Positions 10,846 to 22,200 of a stretch of DNA of 64,000 bases are shown one piece after another; position 1 is the first letter of the stretch, and every line of letters begins with the position of its first letter. The notes beneath the pieces were generated by a model. That model saw only the letters and a program-made list of their open reading frames with translations, did not search any database and was not told where the DNA came from. The DNA is from Malurus cyaneus samueli (taxonomy: Eukaryota; Chordata; Aves; Passeriformes; Maluridae). Position numbers and translations under genes: made by a program. The stretch lies in the NCBI GenBank assembly GCA_009741485.1, contig CM019216.1, forward strand, positions 59,254,459 to 59,318,458, read 5' to 3'.

Positions 10846-13800
10846 AGTAAAAAAACTGCATTTTTGTTTTACACATCAGTGCTGCAGCCACCAGTTAAGT
10901 TTTGACTGCATGAGTTATATTCTAACTTAACTAATGTATTATAAGTACTTTTTTTAATGACTTCTTGGAAGAAAATTACCAGTTAAAGCTAATCTGCTGA
11001 CTCACGTGACTTTAGTTCATTTAAGTGTAGTAGGTCTGCAATTGTGAACATAGTACATGTGGAACATTTCAAGGATTTTCACTGGTGTCTTATTGACTTC
11101 AAACTACAATTATTCATCGATCAAGTGAAAGTCTGGGTGGTGGTATATGTTATTTGAAGGTGAGAATGATCCACATTATTCTAAGGGGCTCTTCTTTTAG
11201 TGGTTTTTGTGTGGTTTTTTTGGTTTGCTTTCATTGTTATTACCCAGCATTATCTGAGAATCCGTAGATTTATTCCCTGAATGGGATTTTTTTTTTTCTT
11301 TTTTAGTCTATCATCATATAACATTCTGAAAAATTAAGTAAACAGCAGACTAGGTCAGTAACCACAGTATTTGAAGTTACCACAAGTAACAGCACATGCT
11401 GTATCATATTTGTGGCTAACATATACAATGGTTAAGCCCTACCTAAACTGACCAGAGAAGTAGTGTTGGTGGCATCTTTCAAAAAAGAAATACATACAGA
11501 ACACTTTTCAGAACAAAAAAAAACCTCTCCCTGAAGATGAACAATCTTTGGTAAACAACCAGCCTGTATTTACATTATTCACCATTTTCACCCAAGCAGT
11601 TTTTCATGTAAGATATACAAGATCTGACACTGGATAAATAACTGTGGGGAACAGAAACCCCATTTACAGTGAGATTTGGAGCCATTTTATGATCTCAGTA
11701 AAAGATAATTTTTGAACATGCCTTGCATAGGAAACTAGCACTACTGTTTCCATGGCTTGATACATATTCTGCCTGCATTTCATTTAGGAAATAAACATGT
11801 GTTTCTTTACCACCCAAACTTTAATACATTTCAGGGGAGAATGGCTCTTTTTTTAACTGTGACTCATTCTTTGCTAATTCAATCAAGCTGGAGCTGACAA
11901 AATAATGGAGATTTTGGAGGTATTTTTACCATGTTTGTCACTCCACCAAATGACAGTGCAAAGTTCCCTTGTCTGAATTTTGATCAAATACTTACCAGGA
12001 ATGCTAAGCCTTTCAGAATCCCATAGTACCTGTTTCATGGCATGTGAGTTATTTGCTTTCATCTCCCCTTTACTGTATAAAAGAGGATCTAAGGCTGTAA
12101 AAACTTCAATCCAGAGATTCATGCAGCTGTACATAACAGATCCTTCCTCTCTCGTCATTGCAGCACAACATCAAACCAAACAAAATGTCTCAGAAAGCTA
12201 CAGTATTTGCAGTGAGGCTGTCACAGATCTCCTTTTCTGCTTTTGAAAAAAGTGGCTGAATGCCCAGCACCTGCCTCCATACTGACATTTTCTGAAACAC
12301 CAAGGTAAAAGAATCAACCTTTGTCAATATCATCTCAGTGATCTTTTAGAAACAATGAAATGAAAAGCCTCAGTCTCTATGCTTGCTACTTGAATACAGG
12401 ATTAAAATAAAGGACACATGATTTTATTGATTTAATGAGGGATGGAGGCTTCAGTGGAGCATTCCATATGATTAGAGAACAAGCAGTGTTTGCAGGTATC
12501 ATAACCAGTTCCGTGAGCTTGGCTTTCCCCATTTCTTGAGAACTTGTTTATATATTTGGCTGATAAAGTGACCCACAGAGTTCACTCCTGTGCTGCATGA
12601 AGCATTCAAATGTCTGCAGTGATTTCAGTCTGTCTCTCTCAACAGGGAAAGAAAGACTGAAGGGATTGCAGCACAGTTCTGTAAACTAAAGAGATGAAGA
12701 AGAGAAGATAGGGAGTGAGAGAGAGAAAAAAAAACTTTTAAAATGTTAGATAAAACACAGCAACAGCAACAGGAATAACACCTCCTACCTATGAAGTAGG
12801 CTGTGTGCAGAATGCATTAATCTTTGAGTATATTTTATCAGATAGGAATCCCTCCCCCCAGCTATGAACTGAGCTGTAAGCTAAAGGAGTTCACTCATAA
12901 TGTTTTGTGGTAAATTGATTCATGAACAGTGAGTTAATCTCCTCCCTTAGACCTTTTACCTTTGGGTTGTTTTTATTTTTCTTTTTCTTTCGGTATTCAT
13001 ATGATACAAAATGACATTTTCATATGGTAATCTCTCCTCCTTGTAGCATTGCTCTTCAAGATTAGCCAGAGGGATGAAACACAAAAAAAAAAGTGGCTTC
13101 CCAAGAAAGCAAATAAAAGCCAGCAAAAGGCAAAACCAAACTAAAAACTAAAATTCATTCTTTATCGTCAGTTTGGCTGTGTGATAACAATATCAGAGTT
13201 CTGAGGCTTGGCATATGTAAACATAACACAATGGGTGTAAGTTTATGTCATAAACACCTACAGTAATAGTTCTATGTACATAAATACATATAAATAAACC
13301 AGATAAGCAGCATTTGCTTCTCCCACAGGTTAAACTTTCTCCATTCCCTTTAGTGCTACTGGCTCTGGGCTTGAAAGCTTAGAAGGAGACAGTGCCTGGG
13401 CATGCAGTTTCCAAACCAAACCCTCGCCCTCTCCCCATTTTGATTTCCCCAAAACTGAGCCACCATCCCTCCCCCAATTTCCATTTCTCTCAGTAGGCAA
13501 GTAAGTCTTAAACCAGGGGCAAAATAATTTCTTCCCAATTATCTTAAGCCATGCAAGATAACCTCTCTCTCAAGGGCTGATGCTAAAATATGCACAGAGT
13601 TCTGATGTCTAGACAGTTATGAAATATAGGTGTAGGGCTCTGCACATGCAGAAGAGAAATGCATCCCAAATGAAGTGCTTTTATTAAAGAAGTATAATCA
13701 CTGGGATAACTAATTACGTCAATACCACATAGTTAATTAAACCCATTATAGTTACTATTCCCATGGAGAAGAGGTCAGACAAAGCTGCTGTCCCCCTGAC

Positions 13801-13879
13801 TCTGCTGTGCTAACAAAAGAGAGAGAAATTAAATATATTAAACAATGCTTCTCATTCAGGAGTCAGCAAGGCTCATTGA
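10846..13879. other. Unclassified non-coding stretch with a homeobox-type motif cluster
   Basis: There is no gene and no identified transposon here. A purine-rich tract lies at about 12690-12740. A short AT-rich segment with several transcription-factor-like words (13681-13745) is listed separately. Confidence 0.55.
13681..13745. promoter_or_regulatory. Candidate regulatory motif cluster (TAATTA, CRE-like)
   Basis: Within about 60 bases there is a TAATTA homeodomain-type core (13711-13716). It overlaps TTACGTCA (13714-13721), whose reverse complement TGACGTAA is a known ATF/CREB and C/EBP-type site. A palindromic TTAATTAA follows at 13733-13740. Such clusters are common in developmental conserved non-coding elements, but AT-rich DNA also yields TAATTA by chance. 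Only the motifs are seen; enhancer activity is inference. Confidence 0.22.
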
Positions 13880-14390
13880 GAGAGCTTGAAACTTTATTTG
13901 GAGGGGGAACAGGATAAAACCAGGCTCAGTGGAGATAAACCTGGGGTCAGCATGCCAGTGTTGGAGGGACGGTGTGCTAGCATAGCAAGCTCCTTCAGTG
14001 AAGGTAAGGGATGGAGACACAGGCACCTCAAAGATGCCAGGGTTATTGATGTGTTAGGAAGCAGAGAAGTGCCTGAGATTGGTCATGGGGAAATTAGGGT
14101 TTGTCCCTCCCAAAAGGTACTGGCAGGAATAGCCCAGCTGAGAGGCACCTACAACAATGCACACAGCAAGGGCAACAAACCGGAGCTGGAAGTCACCACA
14201 CAGCAGAACAGCTGTGACAGAGCTGCCATGGTGGAAGCATGGAGGGTTGGCTGGCATGGCTGGAGTGCTGCAGTGGATGGCTAAACTCTTCAGGCAAGGA
14301 AGGGGAAATTTCAATTTCCTATTTATTGTCCGTACCTAAAGGAAAAATATCAGGATGTACCTGGTGCAATGTAACCAACAGTACCAGAAA
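13880..14390 (+). mobile_element. CR1 LINE fragment, 5' part of ORF2 (endonuclease start)
   Basis: This is a plus-strand CR1 piece covering the sequence just before and into the N-terminus of the ORF2 endonuclease. The frame from 13886 (132 codons) carries AQLRGTYNNAHSKGNKPELE, corresponding to the family's LRGLYTNARSMGNKQEELE. It then has a VEAWRVGWHGWSAAVDG segment, corresponding to ITETWW..SHDWSAAMDGY. The apurinic-type endonuclease's TE(T)WW glutamate is replaced (VEAWRVGW), so the enzyme would be inactive. After a frameshift the match continues as KLFRQGRGNF and a degenerate VREKY-like block to about 14385. CR1 copies are usually 5'-truncated, so a 5'/internal piece without its 3' half implies later deletion or breakage. 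Confidence 0.82.
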
Positions 14391-17300
14391 GATCCTGTAA
14401 TTTTTCTGAAGGAAAAGTATGAGTTCACAAAGCATGAGAGGTGTTTTCACAAAAAAAAACCTCCACAAACATTCCAATCATCAGTGTTTGTGATAATTGC
14501 CTAAGTGACTGTTTTTTGACTTTTGATCCATGGGCTCCTAGGGATCAACATCATGATCCAAACAAGTCCATAAGTGGTGCCCAAGAAGTATATTTTCACA
14601 TATACTTTACAGCAACATATATACAAGAAGCTTCCTCTGGAGTCCTCACTTCCTAGGAGATTTTGGAAATCCACAAGTCAAAAAAAGCTAGTTTGATCCC
14701 ACCTTGGAGGGAAAGAGGAAAGGATAGGAAAGGGAGGCAAGAGGGGAGGGAGGAAAGAAGGGATCAGGAAAGGAAAACTGAGGGACAGTAAGCACTTAAA
14801 ATTTTAATTTTTTTCTGAAAGAAAATAGAATAACCTAATATTTGCAGGGAGTGAAATCTTGCTGCAAAGTCATTTACCTATCTGAGGCAATCCACAACTT
14901 TCTAATAATGACCCACCATCCCTTAAAACCAGTCAGAGTCATGATAATAATTGTATTATATTATTGGGTTATGTATTGCTGGAAACTGCATTTCTACAGA
15001 TACCAAAAAGGCCAGGTTCTCCTGAAACGTTTCATAGTCAAATGGATGATAAAATCAATGAATAAAAGAAATTAAGTATTATTAGTCCTGTTTTCAAACA
15101 GACAAATGAGACATGCTGCAATCAAGGATATGCTAATATCATACATTACAATGTACAATAAAAATTCCAGACAGTTCCAGTTGACCTGGTTTGCCCAGAA
15201 AGCAAAGCTCCCTGAAGAGATAGCAACTCCCCTCAGATGACATTACTTCATCATTATGACACAGCACCCAAGTCAGGATGCCTGCAGATGCACCACTCGT
15301 GACAAGCTCAGTGTCACACAGGAAACCTGTGGCAGACACAGTTACACGAGCTGGGAACAATGCTAGAAGGGAGGCTAACCTGTCTCATGCTGTTTCCCAA
15401 GGAAAACAGAGGGGGAGTGCATTGTGTTAGTGGGGTACAGGACACCATGGGCACCTCCATGGTCATTCTCCAATACTGAAGTCTTTTTCGTGGTCTTCAG
15501 TTTGTTGTGTCTGCTGAGTCAGCCTCGGTCATGAGGTTCATCCTGACACCAACTCAACTCATGATTCATTAGGGACTTGCCACACTTCTGAAATTAGAAA
15601 GATCCCTGAAAGGAAAAGGTGTCCTGTTTATCATTGTGGCTACCATTTTATGTGCCCAAAGACAGTGTGATTATTGTGGGTTCCAAATGAGATGAGAGGA
15701 CAGTGCTTCTCTGTCTGTGCAGCCAAATCTCAGCGAGAGCCCCTCGCAGCACTGTTGTGCTGTGGGAGGGAAAACATAGAGGAAACAGTTCAGAAACAAT
15801 GCTGACATCTCTGAAACATTTTGACAATACCTTACCTTTGACAAAACCTTGACAACACCTCTCCTCCACCTTAACACACCCATTGCACTCCAGCATACAC
15901 CCTAGCAAGTAACCACATCAAATACCAAGTCTGCTTGGGAAATTGAAGCCCAGAAGACAGTCAAGTAGCTGCAGCAGTGAGAGTAACTAGAGCCTTGAGG
16001 CAGGCTGGAATGAATAATTGTTCATTCAGGTGGCTGGAACCTCTTTTCCCCACTGTTTTCCCACTGAACTTAGCTTAGACCAACCCAAGTCTCACACTGT
16101 CCCAATAGCAAGAAATACCCTCCAAAGCTGAGGTTTGCAATCTCAGAGCTCATTCCCTATGTCAAGTGGTGAAAACTATCCCTGACATTCTTTTTGCTGA
16201 GATCACCCAAAACTCTCCCAATCAATTCACAGGTATGAATCAGAAATTAACTCAGACATTTTTCCAGTAATGTAGTTAGACATATCCTAATTATTTCCTT
16301 CTTTGTAAACTAGCAAAATTAAATCATATGGGGACAGCCAGACCATGGCAACAGGACACAAGTCAAAGAAATGACAATGATAATGTTTATTTTACTGTAC
16401 AGAGGTAATACAATTTGGATATGATCATTGGTCCCTAGACAGTCAGGCATCGTGTCTTGCTACTTTACTTATTTAGCACTTAATTTTCTGAAATTCCACT
16501 ATTAATACTTGAAAAAAAAATTCCTGAACTTCGACTATTAACAACTTGAAAACAAATCATTTCTAAGTTGTCAAAATGTTTCAGAGATATCAGAACAGTT
16601 TTTGAACTCATGTTTCCTTCAATTTCTTCATGCTTTTGCTTAAGGTTTGCTGCCATAAATTCAAACCTGTCAGCAAGAAAACTGTGTGATCAAGGAAATA
16701 ATAGGCAAGTCCTATATGGTTTGCTTGCGTTTTTAATTGGCAGACAGTCAGAATGGGCACTTAAGAAATAAGCTCTTCACTGAAGTGAACCGACTAACTT
16801 TAAGGTTCATGATATTGTTTTTCTTCTGCTATGAAATTTAAGCATACACTGTCAGAAAAAAAAAAATGTGACACTGGATTACATTTTTACTGTTGTCACA
16901 TAACTATTTTCTATCCCAAATAGGACAGCTGTAGTTGTCAAATGCTTTCACTGATACAAGCGTTCAGTTCCAATTCAAATCAAAGGCAGACCTGTGTGCT
17001 CTCCCTGTCAGAGTGCTAAGACCAATTAGAGAGAGCTCCAGACACCTCCCAGAATAAGAACTCACTCTGGAATTAGTGGTAGCTACTGGCATTTTTAAAA
17101 TGCTCTTTTGAGAACCCAGATACACGAAAATTAAGAAACCTGAAATAAAACCCTTAACAGTAAAATTGTGAGGCATCAGAGAGTAGTTTTTGCTAAAAAA
17201 AAAATAAAAATTGATCCTACTGTGTACACTGACAATGGCAAGTATATTTTTCTAGCTTCCTGCCTTAGGGCACCAAGTAAAGACCTGCCAAGTCTGTCTC

Positions 17301-18892
17301 TTTGGAAAAAACTGACCATATGACTCATTTGCCCCAGAAGGACTTTACTTGTCACATAGAAGGCTTTTGGCATGCGAAGCAGGAAGACACTGGCATTGAA
17401 TTGTCTCTGCCTGTTGCAGAAGCTAGAAGGGTGAAACGGTATATAAACAAAGGTTATGTTAATTATTACAGGTCCTGGAGTTTTTGCTGTTTAGGAATGA
17501 TCACTCACCCGTCCACTTGATCATCCTTCATGAATAAATTATGTGCTCTTATTCTCTCTGGAATGCTCACCTATACATGTCAAGGAAAAGTGTGGATCAG
17601 TGCTTTTCTGTTGCTGGGAATTATTTATGTGATTAAAACACTACTAACTTTATAAGCAGTTTATTGAAATCATTGCCATTACCGAGGAGCATAAAGACAG
17701 TCCTGATCTCCAGATTTCCCTACAGCTCCTTCCAGTAAACAAGACAAAGGAATGCAGGCAGAGTGGGAGGCATCTTCACACCTTGCTGTAAGGAAGCACT
17801 AAAGGGGGTCTGACTGTAGCAGCAGCACAAGTAGCCAAGCCTTGTTCCTTTGGCTGGGTGGGTTTTATCCAGGTTGCATTTTCTCACTGCTGGACACACT
17901 ACCGAGGAAGCCCAAATGCTTTGAATACAAAACAACTGACATTCCTAAAGGTGGACTTGGAGAGAAGCTGTCCGGATTCTTCCATGTGCACAATCCTTCC
18001 TTCTTCAGACACAGACATTAGTTCCGACAGCTTAATTGGTGAATGGGCTGGATCTTGACAGCTGAAGATGAGGGACTCAGGTAGAAGGAGAAATCATTGA
18101 GTCTGACCAAGTCCTTTAATGCTGGCTTTACACTGGGAATAGGCAAAAGGAAAAAAAAATCCAGCTGAACACATGTTCTGTGGCTGTCAAATTCATCCAA
18201 AGTAGTCATTCAGTTTTCCAAGAGGTTGATGGTCAGTCTCACTTGCCCACAGGCAGGAGCACAGCCATAATGTTGCAATGCTATCATTAAAGGTTAGAAT
18301 GCAAAAAAGGTGTTTCTAGTTGTAATCAGCCAACAAATTCATCAGCATTACAGAAAAAAATGAGAAAAAGAAACAATCAAATAAAAAATCAGCTTTCCTA
18401 TTCCCACCTTTGCTACATTTATCAACGTAGTTAAGGGGCTTTTTCATACGGCAAAACTACCAGACGTGTCTAATTAACATTCTTACTGAAAATATGATTC
18501 AGTCTGTGTTGAAAACAATCTTGTTTTAAGTTGACAGAGCAATGCATACCAACCTATCGGTAAATTTAAGAATTACAGGAGTGGAAATGAGCATTGAAGC
18601 TGTTTCTTTTGCTGCACCTAAAACAAAACCAGCTATATCTGTGCCATTTCTGAAAAAGGTCAATGTAATGTATACACCAACTGCAGTGCAATAACCTCTG
18701 TGAATAACCCATTTTAGCTCTTTGCTGTCCTTATTATTACAAGTTTTTCACAGTTGCCTTATCTATTGCTTCTGTCTTACCCAGCAAGGACAGAAAGTAT
18801 GCTTCTCTTCCACACCTTTCATTTATTTGCTAATTACCATACTATGCCCCTCCTCAGTCCTCAAAAATTTCTTAATAGACTGCAAAAAACCA
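14391..18892. other. Unclassified non-coding stretch
   Basis: There is no supported gene. A polypurine tract with several G runs lies at 14707-14790. The segments at about 15180-15360, 15640-15900 and 17700-18060 are somewhat GC-richer than their surroundings and carry short open frames on both strands. None shows a domain, and none could be matched to a repeat family from memory. Confidence 0.55.
14707..14790 (+). repeat. Polypurine (GA-rich) tract with G runs
   Basis: About 80 bases are almost entirely A and G, with runs such as gaggggagggagg near 14740 and a further GGG near 14760. Four runs of three or more G with loops of roughly 8, 1 and 9 bases could allow a weak G-quadruplex. A mirror-type triplex is also possible. 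Structure is inference only. Confidence 0.7.
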
Positions 18893-19240
18893 ATTTACTA
18901 AAACCTCCTCACAGTCACATTTTGTAGCTCTCTGAGCATTGTGTTTGCCCTCTTCCAGGCTTTTTGGCTAGTCCATGCTTTTCTTAAAGTCCAAGTGTGG
19001 TAACTGTGCTCTGTTTGAAGCCTCACCAATGCCAAGGAGGATAATTTCCTACTTGCTGCACACCAGAGATCTGTGAAATGCGAGCAGGGCAATGATTCCC
19101 TTGTTTGGTAACTGTGGCTCATTTGGATATTCCTCACAGCCTTTCATAGGAAACTGCCACCCAATCAGCTATTCCCACTTTATGTTTGGGCAGCTGATTA
19201 TTCCTAACTGGGACATTTCCCACCTGGAATGTATGCATTT
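18893..19240 (-). mobile_element. Ancient CR1-type LINE fragment, ORF2, antisense
   Basis: Read on the minus strand, 19240 to about 19180 matches the segment after the reverse transcriptase core (the KCKVLHLGRN..HTYKMG-like region). It is represented by aaatgcatacattcc, a degenerate cagctgcccaaacataaagt block and a poorly conserved middle. From about 19054 the minus-strand frame reads LALVRLQTEHSYHTW, then a segment ending AWKRANTMLRELQNVTVRR. These track ALVRPHLEYCVQFW and LERVQRRATKMIRGLEHMTYEER position by position. Divergence is high and stops are present upstream. Like the copy at 7592, it resembles old amniote CR1 lineages rather than young avian ones. Confidence 0.65.
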
Positions 19241-22200
19241 CTGTCTGGAGAAAGTATCAGTGCAAAAGATGTCAATTTGACATCAGTTTTGCACAAGAAA
19301 TCTGCACAGAGAAGAGAACAAAATCCTGCAGAGTCAGGTATAAGATTTTCACTGTTCTTTGTGATCTTTTCATTGGAAGCTACTGCCAATATCATAAAGA
19401 ATGAGAAGCCATAAACAACCACAGATGTATCAGGGATTAGGCCGGCACATAATGGGGTGGGATCTAGCCTAAATGCCTAAATTAAAACTCATTCTTGTTC
19501 ATCAAAAATTAAGAAACCTAGTCTTTCCACACTTTGAGAGTTAACCAGAGACTATTTGTGGATCATGTACAAAAAACGTATTTGCTCTGGTTAATTCCCT
19601 CTTCTTGAGGATCACATGCACAACTTGAAGTCAAGACTTAGACAACAGATAATGGCAAAGTGGTTCCTTTATATAAACCTAATATGCTAATAATTTGCCA
19701 TAGAAAAATTAAAATATACCTCTTAAACTAGACATTTACTGAAATATGTTTCATAAACATGGTTGTCTAATAACATTTATAAATGCATTCATGCCAGAAG
19801 AAAAGAAAAACGAAGGAAACAGTGTATTACTTTTAAGATATAAGCAATATTAGCATCAGTTTAATTAAATACAAACTATGAAAATTTCTCTCAAGAAATG
19901 CGAGAGCTAAGAGTTCTGAGCCACAAAGCCATTTGTTCTGTGTTTTGTTCTCGAAGAATGGACCTAGGATGATCTAGCTAAACCTCTACTGTTAAGCCAT
20001 GGGACAGCTTGTTCACAAAAATAGTTCCTTCAGCATCACAGTGACTCAGCAGTCTTGCTCCCACCAAGGAAAGTCTGAAAGGACTTGCACAGATATTGTA
20101 ACGAGTTGTTTTCTTTGTTCTTTATGTCACTGAGAATAAGCTCAATAAACATAAGAATCCCTAAAGCTTTTCTGAGACCTACTGAACTTTTGGCTTCTCC
20201 TGATTGGAATCAAGATTCCTCAAGATTGGAATCACCAAAATGTGGGCACCACACTGAGCATAATTTTTTCCATGCAACTGCCACAGATTTGTGTGGAAAT
20301 AACTGCATGAAGAAGTGATAAGTTAGGTCACTAACACACTGTTTGCACCTGCAAAAACCCAATTTGTTTTCATAACCATGGCAACCAAATATTCATGGAA
20401 TCACCTTTAATTTTTTAACAAGGCTTTTAAGTGTATTTTGTGGAGGAAAGTCCTCCAATATGTAGTGATACATCTAACCAGATGGGCAAACTGGAGATTA
20501 TTTGAAAACTGCACTATTCATGAGCTAGACATTGCCACTCAAGGGCAGTGGAGACCAAGCTTTATAAGTCTCACCCAATAAGCTTATTTTTATTGAGCAT
20601 TTCTGTGTGCAAGCAAACTTAGTAAAAGGTGCCAAAGCAGAAGTGCACAAAACCAATGTTCCCTGTTTGAAGGGGTGGTACTGCAGCTGTGGAAACTTTC
20701 CTTACACTCCCTGCCAATTTGTCTCATCTCCAAGCTTGTTGCTAAGCTCAACTGTGTTGCTGATCTAACCAAACTGATGCATGTCCAAGTGACAATTTGC
20801 ATGAGCAGCTAAGGAATAAGTACACAATCCGCATGGAGTTTCATGGTCATTCATGCACAAACTTAATTCAGAAAAAAAAAATTAGAAAATAAAACTTTTT
20901 ATTGCAGTCGATGGCCACCAAGCTTTTAAGTAGCAATTCAATGAGTTCCTATTTAGTTTTATGGGCCTGCCTACATTTCCTTTTCATTTGGTTATGCTGG
21001 GGTTCTGAGCACTATGGCAAATGCATGATAGCTTTCTCAGCAAGCTCAGTGCTCTGCAGAGGTTGCACAGTGCTATTATTGACCTATTATTGACTGGTTT
21101 CAAAATGCAGTTTCCTGTAACCCACATTAAGGTGTGTCTGTTATACCCATCACCCCAAAGTATGCAGAACTAAATATTTTCAATTGGTTCATGAATCTTT
21201 ATAAGTTTGATTGGTTAAGGCTTCCAATTTTTAAAGAGTGTAAAAATACGTATCTCTGTAAAAGCAAAACTGGTTGTCCCAAGGCACTTGCCTGTTTCAT
21301 TCACTTCATTTGGTTACACACACAGACGTCTAGAGACTTCTGGAGCACAATAACAGAATGTTTAGTAGAAAAAACACTTTATTCAATTTCAAGGATCCCT
21401 TTTAACCCATTAATTGCAAGGCATTTCACAGGTACATGCTAAACTTCACAACTCTCCTAACAAGAAGAAAGCTCAAAGGAAGAAGAAAATCAATTCATGC
21501 AAGCAACACCGATGGACAATTCTTTCTGATGGTGGTGTCTGAAATGATTGATGGCAATTACTGACGCCGTTATTTCAGTGATCTCATTATGAGGAAATTC
21601 AGAGAAGTTGCTTCTGGAAAGGAAATGACTCTTGTCAAAAGTGTGCATCCAAGCTTTTCATATACAAAGGAACTGTAAGAGGGACAGCTGCCACTAAACT
21701 GGGAGGAAAATCCATGCAACAAGAGGCTTCAATAAGCTTTCTCCCCAGAATTTGCTGCTATACTATGTAGTCACTGATAGCAGCCAGCCTTATGCCTATT
21801 ATTGAAGAGGTCTTTGTCGAAGATCTGTTTCCAGATTAGAAAATACGACATTCATCATACTTTCACTTTATTGGTTATTTAAATACTCATCTAAAGCTTC
21901 AAGCTCTAACCTATTTTTGAAGTAATTACAATCTGAGCTTCTTTACAAAAAGGTGTTTTAGAAAATGAATGTCCAGCATGTACGTGCAACAGATGGAATT
22001 AAATGCTATTGCTTGCTGCTCAGGCTCACCTTCTTTGGCAATTACAAAGAATTGCTTTTAGAACCCTTTAAAAACCTGATGTAAGTAACTTCTCTGTTGT
22101 TCATTTACAAATTAGTTGACATTTTTCCTTTAAGAGTTTTATAAAGTAGGTATTCTTAAAAGACACAAAAAACTAATATAGTTTAATAAATTGTTCCTTG

